64,000 bases of DNA from Acidobacteriota bacterium (GCA_016716905.1 JADJUS010000004.1:806001-870000); one strand, 5' to 3'. Shown: positions 17,473 to 24,675, counted from the stretch's first letter. Program-made: numbers and translations. Notes: a model not told the origin generated them from the sequence alone.

Positions 17473-17547
17473 GCCTAACTCGGCTTGCAGCCGACGGCGG
17501 CGTATGAAATCGTTTGGTTCCGCCGCGGCTGAAGCCGGGCGTTAGGC
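17473..17547 (+). repeat. attC site C
   Basis: R'' GCCTAAC (17473-17479), R' GTTAGGC (17541-17547), 75 bp, arms nearly identical to site B with the same two extrahelical bases. Confidence 0.9.
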
Positions 17548-17596
17548 CTCTCGGCCAGCGTTTGGCTCAGATTGATTGAACGACTACAGTAGACCT

Positions 17597-17914
17597 GTGA
17601 CTACGACCGTGCTGACACGTCATGAAACCGAAGCGCGGCTGACCGCCGTGGCGCCGGAGATTCGTGCGCTCGGGGTGGTCCGGTTGGCGCTCTTCGGATC
17701 CGTCCTACGCGATCAGGCGCGGCCCGACAGTGATGTCGACTTCCTTGTCCAGTTCGCGCCCGGCCAGAAGACCTTCAACCATTTCGAAGCCCTGGCAGAC
17801 CTGCTTGAGCGGCAGCTCGGACATCGGGTTGAACTCGTGACGACAGAAGCGTTGTCGCCCTACCTGGGGCCGCGCATTCTCGCCGAGGCCAGAGATGTCC
17901 TTCGAGCCGCGTGA
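17597..17914 (+). CDS. mntA: MntA-type nucleotidyltransferase antitoxin
   Basis: A 105-residue minimal nucleotidyltransferase. The signature GSX10DXD is exact: Gly34-Ser35 in LFGSVLRDQ and Asp46/Asp48 in SDVDFLV. In characterised MntA-HepT pairs this enzyme transfers AMP to a tyrosine next to the toxin's active site and neutralises it. GTG 17597 gives the usual short N-terminus; a TTG at 17576 is possible. It overlaps hepT by 20 bp (17895-17914), the normal arrangement. The two-gene module is one cassette between attC C and D. Confidence 0.85.
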   Translation: MTTTVLTRHETEARLTAVAPEIRALGVVRLALFGSVLRDQARPDSDVDFLVQFAPGQKTFNHFEALADLLERQLGHRVELVTTEALSPYLGPRILAEARDVLRAA

Positions 17915-18230
17915 CTATCTCCGGCATATCCAAGTCGAGATCGACTACCTGATCACGAAGAGCGACGGCGTCGTACTGGACCGTTTTCTCGACGACCCCA
18001 CGCTGCAGCGCGCCTTCGTTCGCAGTCTTGAAATCATTGGCGAGGCGGCCAAGCGTGTTCCAGAGACATTTCGTGCCGAGCATCCGCAGGTCGCCTGGCG
18101 CGGCATTGCCGGCATGCGCGACCGCTTGATTCACGGGTATTTCGGCGTGGACTACACCCTGGTCTGGGACGTGGTCACCACAAGGATCCCGGAATTGCGG
18201 GATCAGATCTCATCGATACTCAAGGCCTAA
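17895..18230 (+). CDS. hepT: HepT-like HEPN ribonuclease toxin (DUF86)
   Basis: A 111-residue HEPN protein. The catalytic RX4HXY motif is intact: Arg75, His80 and Tyr82 in RDRLIHGYFGVDY; Tyr82 is the expected AMPylation target. The upstream helix RSLEIIGEAAKRVPE is typical of DUF86. HEPN toxins are RNases that cut tRNA or mRNA when free of the antitoxin. Its TAA stop (18228-18230) lies inside the R'' box of attC D. Confidence 0.88.
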   Translation: MSFEPRDYLRHIQVEIDYLITKSDGVVLDRFLDDPTLQRAFVRSLEIIGEAAKRVPETFRAEHPQVAWRGIAGMRDRLIHGYFGVDYTLVWDVVTTRIPELRDQISSILKA

Positions 18231-18296
18231 CCCGCGTTGCACCAGACGGCGGCCGGTGCAATGATGGGCCGCCGCTGGTGAACGCTAGCGTTAGCC
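18225..18296 (+). repeat. attC site D
   Basis: R'' GCCTAAC (18225-18231), R' GTTAGCC (18290-18296). Second arm type in this array: cgcgttGcaccagAcggcggcc pairs with ggccgccgctggtgaacgc, again with unpaired G and A. Confidence 0.88.
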
Positions 18297-18318
18297 GGAC
18301 AAAATCGAGGTGCAGCCT

Positions 18319-18921
18319 ATGTTCCGTTCACTTCTCGTGATTGGCGCCGGTTTGATGGCCAGTTGGGTATCAGCCAACGACCAACAGTCGTCGTCATCAA
18401 CGTACTTGCGGGGCTCCACCGAGCGAGAGATCGTGGCCGCAGCCGAGCAAGACGCTGGGGTCTATCCGACCGGCACTCGTCCTCCCCAGCGCTTGAAAGC
18501 TCTGTTCTCATCCCCAGAGACCTCGGGCACGACCGAACGTAGGTGTGTCGTCGGCCGCGGAAGCGGGCCACTCCGGTCTGGCGAATTTGTGGTTGGCGGG
18601 GAGCTCTCTGGAACAGATTCGCCCGATCCACGAAAGCGGGCCGCGCCAAAGATCTGGTGGTCGCCGCTACATCATCAACCGAAGATGGACCTCCTGGTCC
18701 GGGCTCGACGCGTTGGCACCGACGGCGAGTACCGCTTTGTGGGCGTTACCGTCGCGCACGCAGTACCGGGGCCAGGCGCGGTCATCCCTGAAGCCGAACG
18801 TGAGTACTTCTTTCCCTCGGGCATTGCGTTCTTACATTCAGGTACCTGGATCCTCGTTGCGACTCAGGGACCTGACTGGGGATGCTTCGTCTTGACCATG
18901 CCTTCAGTGTCGGCCGGCTAA
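18319..18921 (+). CDS. secreted hypothetical cassette protein
   Basis: A 200-residue protein starting at ATG 18319 after gaggtgcag; the GTG at 18310 is a weaker option. MFRSLLVIGAGLMASWVSAND is a signal peptide with cleavage after SA. The mature part has no family I recognise; it contains KMDLLVRARRV and YRFVGVTVAHAVPG, which look like beta strands. Its TAA stop (18919-18921) is formed inside the R'' box of attC E. Sole gene of its cassette. Confidence 0.55.
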   Translation: MFRSLLVIGAGLMASWVSANDQQSSSSTYLRGSTEREIVAAAEQDAGVYPTGTRPPQRLKALFSSPETSGTTERRCVVGRGSGPLRSGEFVVGGELSGTDSPDPRKRAAPKIWWSPLHHQPKMDLLVRARRVGTDGEYRFVGVTVAHAVPGPGAVIPEAEREYFFPSGIAFLHSGTWILVATQGPDWGCFVLTMPSVSAG

Positions 18922-18989
18922 CTTGGCATGCAGCCGACAGCGGCGCGTGGCAGAATGAGCGCCGCTGCGGCTGATGCCCAGCGTTAGGC
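18916..18989 (+). repeat. attC site E
   Basis: R'' GGCTAAC (18916-18922), R' GTTAGGC (18983-18989). Arms ggcatGcagccgAcagcggcgc and gcgccgctgcggctgatgcc pair with two extrahelical bases. The R' box also supplies the TAA stop of the reverse-oriented antitoxin gene. Confidence 0.9.
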
Positions 18990-19316
18990 TGCGTGAACCG
19001 GGGTCTTCGCGGCAAGAAGGCGGGCCACATCCGTGGGACTAGCACCCAGTCGAAACAGCGAACGCAACAAGAGGTCGGTGCTGACCGTTCGGTGAGCCGC
19101 CTCCATTTTCGCCACACGGGACTGACTGGATCCCAATCGTTCCGCGAGCGCAGACTGCGTCAATCCGAGTCGTTCCCGACGACGCCGGAGTCCGTCTGCG
19201 AGGGCCAGTTTCGCATCAATGAATCGGCGCTCCTCGGCCGACAATCCGAGAAAATCTCCGGCGTCGCCGACGACCCAACCGGCGCGTTCCAATTGCCGTT
19301 TCTTCTCAGTGCGCAT
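18984..19316 (-). CDS. higA: HigA-type antitoxin, XRE helix-turn-helix
   Basis: A 110-residue protein from ATG 19314-19316 (MRTEKKRQLERAGW); the longer frame upstream lies inside higB. The C-terminal half is an XRE/Cro DNA-binding domain: RRRRERLGLTQSALAERLGS, then SRVAKMEAA. Its start overlaps the higB end by 11 bp, so toxin comes first, as in higBA operons. The gene runs opposite to the cassette direction and its TAA stop (18984-18986) lies within the R' box of attC E. It should bind the operator region near 19665-19695. Confidence 0.85.
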   Translation of the reverse strand: MRTEKKRQLERAGWVVGDAGDFLGLSAEERRFIDAKLALADGLRRRRERLGLTQSALAERLGSSQSRVAKMEAAHRTVSTDLLLRSLFRLGASPTDVARLLAAKTPVHAA

Positions 19317-19662
19317 CTCGTGTTCCTTTCGTGGCCTTGTGGCACTTCGCCAGTCGCTGGCGGCAGGCGTCCAGCACCGCCTTCGGCGTCGTATCCGTCT
19401 TCTTGGCGAAAATATCAAGCACCACGACCGCGTCGTTAGCCAGGTGGTACATCACTCGCCAGTTCGCCTCGCCGTCACGGATCCGAAGTTCGTGGCAGCC
19501 GCTGCCAATCGTTGGCATCGGTCTCGACGCCGGCAATCCGAGCAGTTCGCCCCGCTGCAATCGCCGCAGGAGAAACCCAGCCTCAACCCGAGCGGCGTCG
19601 CTCAGGGGTGGCGTCTTGACCTCCCCCTTGAGCCACACCAACGGCTTGTCGTGCGGACTCAT
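19306..19662 (-). CDS. higB: HigB/RelE-type toxin (phage Gp49-like)
   Basis: A 118-residue protein of the Gp49-like RelE superfamily. MSPHDKPLVWLKGEVKTPP is the characteristic N-terminus, followed by GFLLRRLQRGELLGLPASRPMP, IGSGCHELRIRDGEANWRVMY and VVLDIFAKKTDTTPK, which carry the basic and aromatic residues of this mRNA-interferase fold. It is the first gene of a two-gene operon inside one cassette, read on the minus strand, with its own promoter directly upstream. Confidence 0.87.
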   Translation of the reverse strand: MSPHDKPLVWLKGEVKTPPLSDAARVEAGFLLRRLQRGELLGLPASRPMPTIGSGCHELRIRDGEANWRVMYHLANDAVVVLDIFAKKTDTTPKAVLDACRQRLAKCHKATKGTRDAH

Positions 19663-19670
19663 GACGTGTC

Positions 19671-19699
19671 ATTATATGTCGCATCTGACATGTACGCAA
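19671..19699 (-). promoter_or_regulatory. higBA promoter and likely operator
   Basis: On the minus strand, TTGCGT (19694-19699) and TATAAT (19671-19676) are separated by 17 bp. The spacer contains tgtcagatgcgaca, an inverted repeat suited to HigA binding. Only 8 bp separate the -10 box from the higB ATG, so the transcript is probably leaderless. The promoter ends 4 bp before the R'' box of attC F. Confidence 0.65.
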
Positions 19700-19703
19700 C
19701 GCA

Positions 19704-19778
19704 GCCTAACTCGGCATGCAGCCGACAGCGGCGCGTGTCATGATGGGCGCCGCTGCGGCTGATGCCGAAGCGTTGGGC
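19704..19778 (+). repeat. attC site F
   Basis: R'' GCCTAAC (19704-19710), R' GTTGGGC (19772-19778). Arms of the same type as site E. Confidence 0.9.
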
Positions 19779-19832
19779 TGACCGGGACCAGCCGAACGAT
19801 CAGGTCAGGAAAGGATCCGTTAGGATTGGGGT

Positions 19833-20015
19833 ATGCCTGAAACCACAACACGGGATCAGATTCGAGAGGCGATCGACCACTTGCCGCCGGATGCGACGTT
19901 CGAAGATGCCATCGAGCGGCTCGTGTTCCTGGCGAAGATCGAGGCCGGGCTCGCGGAACTCGACGCCGGCAAAGGTGTTCCACACGATGAGGTGAAGCGG
20001 CGCCTCGGACTGTGA
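19833..20015 (+). CDS. small antitoxin of a ParE-type module
   Basis: A 60-residue acidic, helical protein (TRDQIREAIDHLPPDATFEDAIERLVFLAK) ending in GKGVPHDEVKRRLGL, a C-terminal pattern common in small antitoxins paired with RelE/ParE toxins. Its stop overlaps the GTG of the toxin gene (20012-20015). A second antitoxin of the same build lies at 22494. The role is inferred from the partner. Confidence 0.75.
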   Translation: MPETTTRDQIREAIDHLPPDATFEDAIERLVFLAKIEAGLAELDAGKGVPHDEVKRRLGL

Positions 20016-20305
20016 CGCCGATCATCTGGTCGCCCCAAGCGGCAGACGATATTGTCGGGATTCAAACGTACATCGGTGCGGATTCGTTTCAGTACGCCGA
20101 GTTGGTGGTGCGCCGCATCATGGCTCGGGTCGAACAACTGGCGAGCTTTCCAGAGTCAGGGCGTGTTGTCCCTGAGCGTCATGACGCTGCCATTCGCGAA
20201 TTGATCGTCAGGCCATACCGCATCGTCTATCGGTTTCAGGGTTCGGCCGTTGAAATCGTCACCGTGTTTAGGGGCACGCGGGAGTTCCCGGCCGACGTCA
20301 AATAG
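20012..20305 (+). CDS. parE: RelE/ParE-family toxin
   Basis: A 97-residue protein starting at GTG 20012. IIWSPQAADDIVGIQTYIG is the standard first strand and helix of RelE/ParE toxins; SGRVVPERHDAAIRELIVRPYRIVYRF and VEIVTVFRGTREF form the core sheet with the conserved Arg. ParE members poison gyrase, RelE members cleave mRNA; the sequence looks closer to ParE. Second gene of a cassette ending at attC G. Confidence 0.85.
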   Translation: MTPIIWSPQAADDIVGIQTYIGADSFQYAELVVRRIMARVEQLASFPESGRVVPERHDAAIRELIVRPYRIVYRFQGSAVEIVTVFRGTREFPADVK

Positions 20306-20308
20306 GCA

Positions 20309-20382
20309 GCCCAACATCGCGTTGCACCAGACGGCGTCCGGTGCAATCAAGTGGCCGCCGCTGGTGAACGCTAGCGTTAGGC
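20309..20382 (+). repeat. attC site G
   Basis: R'' GCCCAAC (20309-20315), R' GTTAGGC (20376-20382). Arms of the same type as site D. Confidence 0.88.
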
Positions 20383-20422
20383 CGACATGAAGCCACGTCT
20401 CGTCACGGCCAGAGGAGATCAC

Positions 20423-21349
20423 ATGCGTCGCTTTGCAGTAATCACCGGTACTGTCTTGCTGGGTGTCCTTGGGGCCGTGCAGTTGTCTGTCTTGGCGCTG
20501 GACCAGGCTCCTCCCCAGACCCAGATGCGTACCGACAAGGGCCTCTACCTCCACACGGTGGTGGAGCCCGGCTACGACGTCACGGTGACCGAGATCGAGC
20601 GCGGGGTGAACTACTCCGTCCTGGACATGAAGGGTTTCGTGCCGACCGTTACTGCGGGAGGTGTCGTCCTGTTTCGCGCGGTGTACGACATCGCGCGAGA
20701 GCGCGGGTTCAGCCATGCATTCCTTGTGCCTCCGCGACAGCCACAGCGCCCCCCAGTGGGTCGCACCGACAAAGGGCGGGACGTGTCAGGTGTGACGAAG
20801 GTGTTCATGATCAAGGATCCACAAACAGATCCGAAGGACCTCTTGGGCGGCGACTATTCTGTCGAGGCCCAGCAACTCTACGACAAGCTCGGGTACACGT
20901 CGATCGCCCAACTGGCGGCCCTGTTCGTCGGGCCGGGGCGGACGCGCGAACCAGACAACGTAGCGATCGCGCTGCCTAACCGCGGGCAGGCCGGCTCGCT
21001 GCAACTGGTCGGCGAATGGAAGGCCGTGCGCGGTGAATTTGGGGGCACTCCGTTGCCGGCGTCTCAGCTTCCCAAGATCGCAATGAAATTCGAGAAAGAC
21101 GGGCGTTGGACCGCAGAGGGCGGGGAAGCGATCTGGACCGCCGACGAGTCAACGGTACCTAAAACGCTGGATATCACGCACACCGCGGGCCGGAGTAAGG
21201 GCAAGACACAGCTGTGTATCTATGAGGTTACCGACGACAGCCTCACGATCCTATTTGGGACATTGGGTGAAGGAATTCGCCCCACCATGTTGACCGCGAC
21301 CAGCGAGACTCCCAGTGCCGTTCTTTTCGTCTTTGCTCGCGTCAAGTAG
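20423..21349 (+). CDS. secreted protein with C-terminal TIGR03067-like domain
   Basis: A 308-residue protein from ATG 20423, chosen because agaggag lies just upstream and the next residues (MRRFAVITGTVLLGVLGA) form a signal peptide; the ATG at 20387 adds 12 residues. The last 110 residues (LVGEWKAVRGEFGGTPLPAS through KGKTQLCIYEVTDDSLTILFG) match the TIGR03067 domain seen in Planctomycetes and Acidobacteria. The middle region is unfamiliar. First of two genes between attC G and the decayed site H, so the cassette is large or two cassettes have fused. Confidence 0.65.
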   Translation: MRRFAVITGTVLLGVLGAVQLSVLALDQAPPQTQMRTDKGLYLHTVVEPGYDVTVTEIERGVNYSVLDMKGFVPTVTAGGVVLFRAVYDIARERGFSHAFLVPPRQPQRPPVGRTDKGRDVSGVTKVFMIKDPQTDPKDLLGGDYSVEAQQLYDKLGYTSIAQLAALFVGPGRTREPDNVAIALPNRGQAGSLQLVGEWKAVRGEFGGTPLPASQLPKIAMKFEKDGRWTAEGGEAIWTADESTVPKTLDITHTAGRSKGKTQLCIYEVTDDSLTILFGTLGEGIRPTMLTATSETPSAVLFVFARVK

Positions 21350-21403
21350 CGTGGTCAGTCCTGGTCGAGGGCGTGACACCGCCTGCGGGCTTGGGAGGAG
21401 ACG

Positions 21404-21859
21404 ATGAAGTCGAGAGTTGTTGTATCTCTGTGGGCCATGGCTGTTTTTGTGCCCGTACTCTGCGTGTTCGCTGGTGACTGGCTGTTCTGGAACGTGACCG
21501 CGCGCCCCGGTCGATTCATGGGAGAGCCCGGCGTCACCATCATGCAGGGAATCATCGCCGCATTGCCGTTCGTTGTGCTCGCAGCCATCGCGCCGGCCAG
21601 GATGCGAGCGACCACTGGGGCAGTGACCACAGCACTCGTCTCGGCAGCGGCGATCGGCTTTGCTGTCACGGTGGTGGTGTGGGGAGCAAACTACTACGAT
21701 GGATACGAGTACTGGAAGAATAACGGCAAGGGTGGCGCCAACATTGGCGCGGGAATGCTCATACTGGCTTCGCCCTTTCTGACGGGCGTTCTCATGACGG
21801 TCGCGTTCCGAGTGTCAATGACCGTCACCGGGCGACATCGTAAAGAGAGGCAGGCCTGA
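21404..21859 (+). CDS. four-helix membrane protein of unknown function
   Basis: A 151-residue protein with four hydrophobic segments (about 5-25, 47-65, 73-93, 115-135) and a soluble loop containing YYDGYEYWKNNGKGG. No family recognised. ATG 21404 follows ggaggagac, a good ribosome site. Its TGA stop (21857-21859) falls inside the degraded R'' box of site H, as in several other cassettes here. Confidence 0.6.
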   Translation: MKSRVVVSLWAMAVFVPVLCVFAGDWLFWNVTARPGRFMGEPGVTIMQGIIAALPFVVLAAIAPARMRATTGAVTTALVSAAAIGFAVTVVVWGANYYDGYEYWKNNGKGGANIGAGMLILASPFLTGVLMTVAFRVSMTVTGRHRKERQA

Positions 21860-21979
21860 CCGGCTGCCGCCGCCGACAAGAGGCGCGTCTGCTGGTCGAT
21901 TTGGGTCTGGGCCGTAACCGTCAGCGAAACGCGGCGCCCGATCAATCGAGCCGCCGCGGCTCATGCCCCAGCGTCCAGG
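21854..21979 (+). repeat. decayed attC site H
   Basis: GCCTGAC (21854-21860) in place of R'', and gccgccgcggctcatgcccc followed by GTCCAGG (21973-21979) in place of the usual right arm and R'. The right arm clearly derives from the array's attC type; the left arm is eroded and the spacer is longer (126 bp). Probably no longer recombinogenic. Confidence 0.5.
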
Positions 21980-22221
21980 TGGATGTGACGCCCACCTATC
22001 CAGAAGTGATGGCTGCGTTGCTGAAGCTCCCGGAAGACGAACGGGTTGATTTGGCCATGGCCCTGTGGGCGAGCCTTGGCGACTCCAGCCGAGCGGCTGC
22101 CTTGGAGCTCACACCTGAACAGTCGGAAGAACTCGACCGACGCCTGCAGGAGCACGTGGCAGATCCGGCGACCGCCGTGCCCTGGGAAGCAGTTCGAAAG
22201 AGGCTCTACGCCGGACGATGA
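21979..22221 (+). CDS. addiction-module antitoxin component (TIGR02574-like)
   Basis: About 80 residues: YPEVMAALLKLPEDERVDLA, MALWASLGD, and the C-terminal VPWEAVRKRLYAGR match the short antitoxin family TIGR02574. The GTG at 21979 or 21985 is the likely start; earlier in-frame codons lie within the decayed attC. The ATG of the toxin remnant overlaps its stop (22218-22221), the usual coupling. Confidence 0.75.
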   Translation: MDVTPTYPEVMAALLKLPEDERVDLAMALWASLGDSSRAAALELTPEQSEELDRRLQEHVADPATAVPWEAVRKRLYAGR

Positions 22222-22423
22222 GCTTCCCGGTTGTCTTTCGGCCGCAAGCCGAGCGCGAACTGCTTGAAGCCGAACAGTGGTACGAAGATCGGAGCCCCGG
22301 CCTCGGACGCAAGTTTCGCACTTTCCCTATGGCCTGTTCTTCGCGTTGGTCGACGATTGTGTCGTGGTCGTAGGCGTGTTGCACGCGCGCCGGGACCCCG
22401 CAGAGTGGAAATCGAGGCGTTGA
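22218..22423 (+). pseudogene. RelE/ParE toxin remnant with internal deletion
   Basis: Starts MSFPVVFRPQAERELLEAEQ, then WYEDRSPGLGRKFR, the N-terminal third of a RelE/ParE toxin. After that the reading frame is lost; a second frame encodes YGLFFALVDDCVVVVGVLHA and then RRDPAEWKSRR with a TGA at 22421-22423, the family's C-terminus. About 40 codons between are missing and the frame is shifted, so the toxin is dead while its antitoxin stays intact. Confidence 0.8.
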
Positions 22424-22424
22424 G

Positions 22425-22451
22425 GTCTAACTTGCGTTGCACCGGACGGCG
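22425..22451 (+). repeat. half attC site I (left arm only)
   Basis: R'' GTCTAAC (22425-22431) followed by ttgcgttgcaccggacggcg, the left arm of the type-D site. No right arm or R' box follows before the next gene, so a deletion has joined this cassette to the next one. Confidence 0.65.
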
Positions 22452-22493
22452 TGACGTCGAAGGTGAGGCGTATACTCAGAACGGGGAGGTTCG

Positions 22494-22691
22494 ATGACGA
22501 CAAAAGAAACCGTCTTGGCCGTTCTTGAGCGCCTTCCGGACGACTGCACGATTGAAGACGTGCAGTATCAGCTGTACGTGACCCAAGCCATCGCGGCTGG
22601 CCAAGCCGACGCCGAAGCGGGTCGGGTTGTTCCCCACGAACTCGTTGAAGCCGAATTGCGACGCAAGTGGTTGGTCGGGTCCGACAAGTAG
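22494..22691 (+). CDS. small antitoxin of a ParE-type module
   Basis: A 65-residue protein (KETVLAVLERLPDDCTIEDV, later GRVVPHELVEAELRRKW). Same layout and C-terminal VPHE signature as the antitoxin at 19833, so the two modules are related. It overlaps the toxin gene by about 25 bp. The ATG follows ggggaggttcg, a good ribosome site. Confidence 0.75.
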   Translation: MTTKETVLAVLERLPDDCTIEDVQYQLYVTQAIAAGQADAEAGRVVPHELVEAELRRKWLVGSDK

Positions 22692-22987
22692 CGTGGGCTG
22701 CGTCGGCGTCAGCGTCGCTCGACGAAGTCGTCGCGTACATTCACAAAACGTCTCCACAGAACGCCCAGCTGGTACTTTCAGATACCCTGGCAGCCGCCGA
22801 GCGCTTGTCGCACCTCGCCGAACGCGGCCGACTGGTGCCCGAGCAATCCCATCCGCCGACCCGAGAACTGTTTGTTCGAGGATTTCGGTTGATGTACCAG
22901 CTGACCGAGACCCAGGTAACCATCGTCGCATTCGTCCGAGGCCGGCGGAGCTTTGCGTCCGCAGAGGGTGCCGGGGACGCGGGCTAA
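22667..22987 (+). CDS. parE: RelE/ParE-family toxin
   Basis: A 106-residue protein from GTG 22667. VAWAASASASLDEVVAYIHK, ERGRLVPEQSHPPTRELFVRG, FRLMYQLTETQVTIVAFVRG follow the ParE pattern, with the conserved Arg-Glu-Leu and C-terminal basic strand. Its TAA stop (22985-22987) lies inside the R'' box of attC J, which therefore truncates or defines the C-terminus. Partner of the antitoxin just upstream. Confidence 0.82.
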   Translation: MVGRVRQVAWAASASASLDEVVAYIHKTSPQNAQLVLSDTLAAAERLSHLAERGRLVPEQSHPPTRELFVRGFRLMYQLTETQVTIVAFVRGRRSFASAEGAGDAG

Positions 22988-23055
22988 CTCGGCATGCAGC
23001 CGACAGCGGCGCGTGTCAGAATGAGCGCCGCTGCGGCTGATGCCCAGCGTTAGGC
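22982..23055 (+). repeat. attC site J
   Basis: R'' GGCTAAC (22982-22988), R' GTTAGGC (23049-23055); nearly identical to site E over the whole 74 bp, including both extrahelical bases. Confidence 0.9.
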
Positions 23056-23070
23056 TGCATCAGCGAACCA

Positions 23071-23613
23071 ATGGCACTTCGTCCGAACCCTTCCCTCGAG
23101 ACTGCGATCCGCAGCCGTGTCGCCCGAGTTGCGGTAGGGCCCTCTACCGTTCGCGGTAATCCGCAGGGAACGGCTGAGGCGGCGCGACGGGCTCTTCGCG
23201 CGCTCCCTCTCAGGACCTTCTCGGTCCGCAATGCCGGCGCGTTTGCAGGAGCACTCGACCGCGCAACAGCTCGGATCCGGTCCGAGTTGCCCGCTGGAGG
23301 GCAACGTTGGGGCGTAGCGCGGAAGGTGTTGAACATTTACCTCCGCGATTGCGTGTACAGTGCGCACCTGCGCTCTGTTTACAATCTTGGCCGCGTCGAG
23401 GCCTACTGCGAGGTGCCGCTGGACTCAATCACCGCGAAGCGATTACGCGCGGCCAAGCAGGGTGCTGAATTGCCGCTGTGGCCAGGCGTCAGGAACCTTA
23501 CGCCTCAGGTGAGCGCTCAATATCAAGCAGTGGCTGCGGAAATCGGTAAGGCCTCCAGAGTGAAGCGGGTTCATCTAGACGTCTTTTGGTGGTCCAAGGA
23601 GCGAGACACCTAA
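23071..23613 (+). CDS. hypothetical cassette protein, basic
   Basis: A 180-residue Arg-rich protein starting 16 bp after attC J. A central segment WGVARKVLNIYLRDCVYSAH followed by VEAYCEVPLDSITAKRLRAAK and a C-terminal RVHLDVFWWSKER look like a conserved domain rather than random coding, but I do not recognise the family. No signal peptide or membrane helix. Sole gene of its cassette. The many Arg/Lys residues could suit nucleic-acid binding, a guess only. Confidence 0.55.
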   Translation: MALRPNPSLETAIRSRVARVAVGPSTVRGNPQGTAEAARRALRALPLRTFSVRNAGAFAGALDRATARIRSELPAGGQRWGVARKVLNIYLRDCVYSAHLRSVYNLGRVEAYCEVPLDSITAKRLRAAKQGAELPLWPGVRNLTPQVSAQYQAVAAEIGKASRVKRVHLDVFWWSKERDT

Positions 23614-23622
23614 ATCGATGCC

Positions 23623-23720
23623 GCCTAACAAGCGGCTGCACTTGACGGCGGCCGCGGTAGTATCCGGGCAATTCGCAATCAGGTCGGGCGGCCGCCGCAA
23701 GTGAGCCGCGAACGTTAGGC
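23623..23720 (+). repeat. attC site K
   Basis: R'' GCCTAAC (23623-23629), R' GTTAGGC (23714-23720), 98 bp, a third arm type: gcggctGcacttgAcggcggcc pairs with ggccgccgcaagtgagccgc, with the same two extra bases. Probably acquired from a different source array. Confidence 0.88.
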
Positions 23721-23765
23721 TCGTAACGACGTACTGTAGAGCGACGGCACACATGGGGCTTCGAC

Positions 23766-24596
23766 ATGAACAGGCACGTTCTCTTCCTCGCCCTCCTTAG
23801 CCCGGCTCTGCTTGCGATGGACCTCTCTGCCAGCGTGCAAGCTCTTCCCGCCGGCGCGCAGACAGAATGGATTGTAGCGGGGCCTGAAGAACTCGTGCTC
23901 TATCTCGCGTTTGACCCCGCAACGGTCCAGGAGCGGTTGCCCTCACATCTTCGATTCACCACCATCGCGGAGCTCGCTTCCGGCGACGTCGTGTGGGCAA
24001 GGGACTTTCTCGGGCGACACCCAACGAAGCAACTGTGGGGAGTCTCCTTCCTCGAACTTGTCCGGGCGCGCACCTTCACCATCGATGGCCGCGCGCCAAG
24101 CTGGCCAGCCGATGGGGCCTTCGCTCTATGGTTTGCTCGTGTGGCCCCATCCGACCCCTCCACCGACCTCGGCCCAGGTCGGCCACTCCTCGCCCTCGAC
24201 TTCTGGCTGCCCGACCATGCCTATGTCAGCTACATGAGCAGAAAGGGTTACTACGCCTCATATGGCGCTGGCCGCCTCAGTCCTGGCCCTCGAGGGCAAT
24301 GGTCTGGCTCCCTTGTGGTCGACGGTCTCACTATCTCCGCTGAATGTACGCCAGCCGGCCCTGTCACCGGCGGTCCAGGCTCGGCCGGTATGCAGACCAT
24401 CTTCCCTCCTGCTTCATCAGCGGTAACTGACCTCGTCCGGATCGCTTTCGCAGGTCACCGGGAACAGGCGTGCGAGGAGACCGCCCCATCCTGGATCTTC
24501 CGCGGCTCACACCCGCTCGCCAGCGCCGTCGCCCTTGAATCCCCAACCTTCCAGTTCGGCTACCACCTCCGCGGAGGCACCTATCGACACCCGTAG
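23766..24596 (+). CDS. secreted hypothetical cassette protein
   Basis: A 276-residue protein with signal peptide MNRHVLFLALLSPALLAMDL and onwards, cleavage probably after SA or QA near residue 25-30. The early mature segment EELVLYLAFDPATVQERLPSHLRF recalls the start of acetoacetate-decarboxylase-like proteins, as does LLALDFWLPDHAYVSY, but similarity is too weak for an assignment. Sole gene of a cassette closed by attC L. Confidence 0.5.
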   Translation: MNRHVLFLALLSPALLAMDLSASVQALPAGAQTEWIVAGPEELVLYLAFDPATVQERLPSHLRFTTIAELASGDVVWARDFLGRHPTKQLWGVSFLELVRARTFTIDGRAPSWPADGAFALWFARVAPSDPSTDLGPGRPLLALDFWLPDHAYVSYMSRKGYYASYGAGRLSPGPRGQWSGSLVVDGLTISAECTPAGPVTGGPGSAGMQTIFPPASSAVTDLVRIAFAGHREQACEETAPSWIFRGSHPLASAVALESPTFQFGYHLRGGTYRHP

Positions 24597-24601
24597 CGTG
24601 A

Positions 24602-24675
24602 GCCTCACTTGCCGTGCAGCCGACGGCGGCGCGTGCCATGATGAGCGCCGCTGCGGCTGACGGCTGGCGTTATGC
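24602..24675 (+). repeat. attC site L
   Basis: Boxes are off-consensus: R'' GCCTCAC (24602-24608) and R' GTTATGC (24669-24675). The arms cgtGcagccgAcggcggcgc and gcgccgctgcggctgacg remain well paired. Confidence 0.78.
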
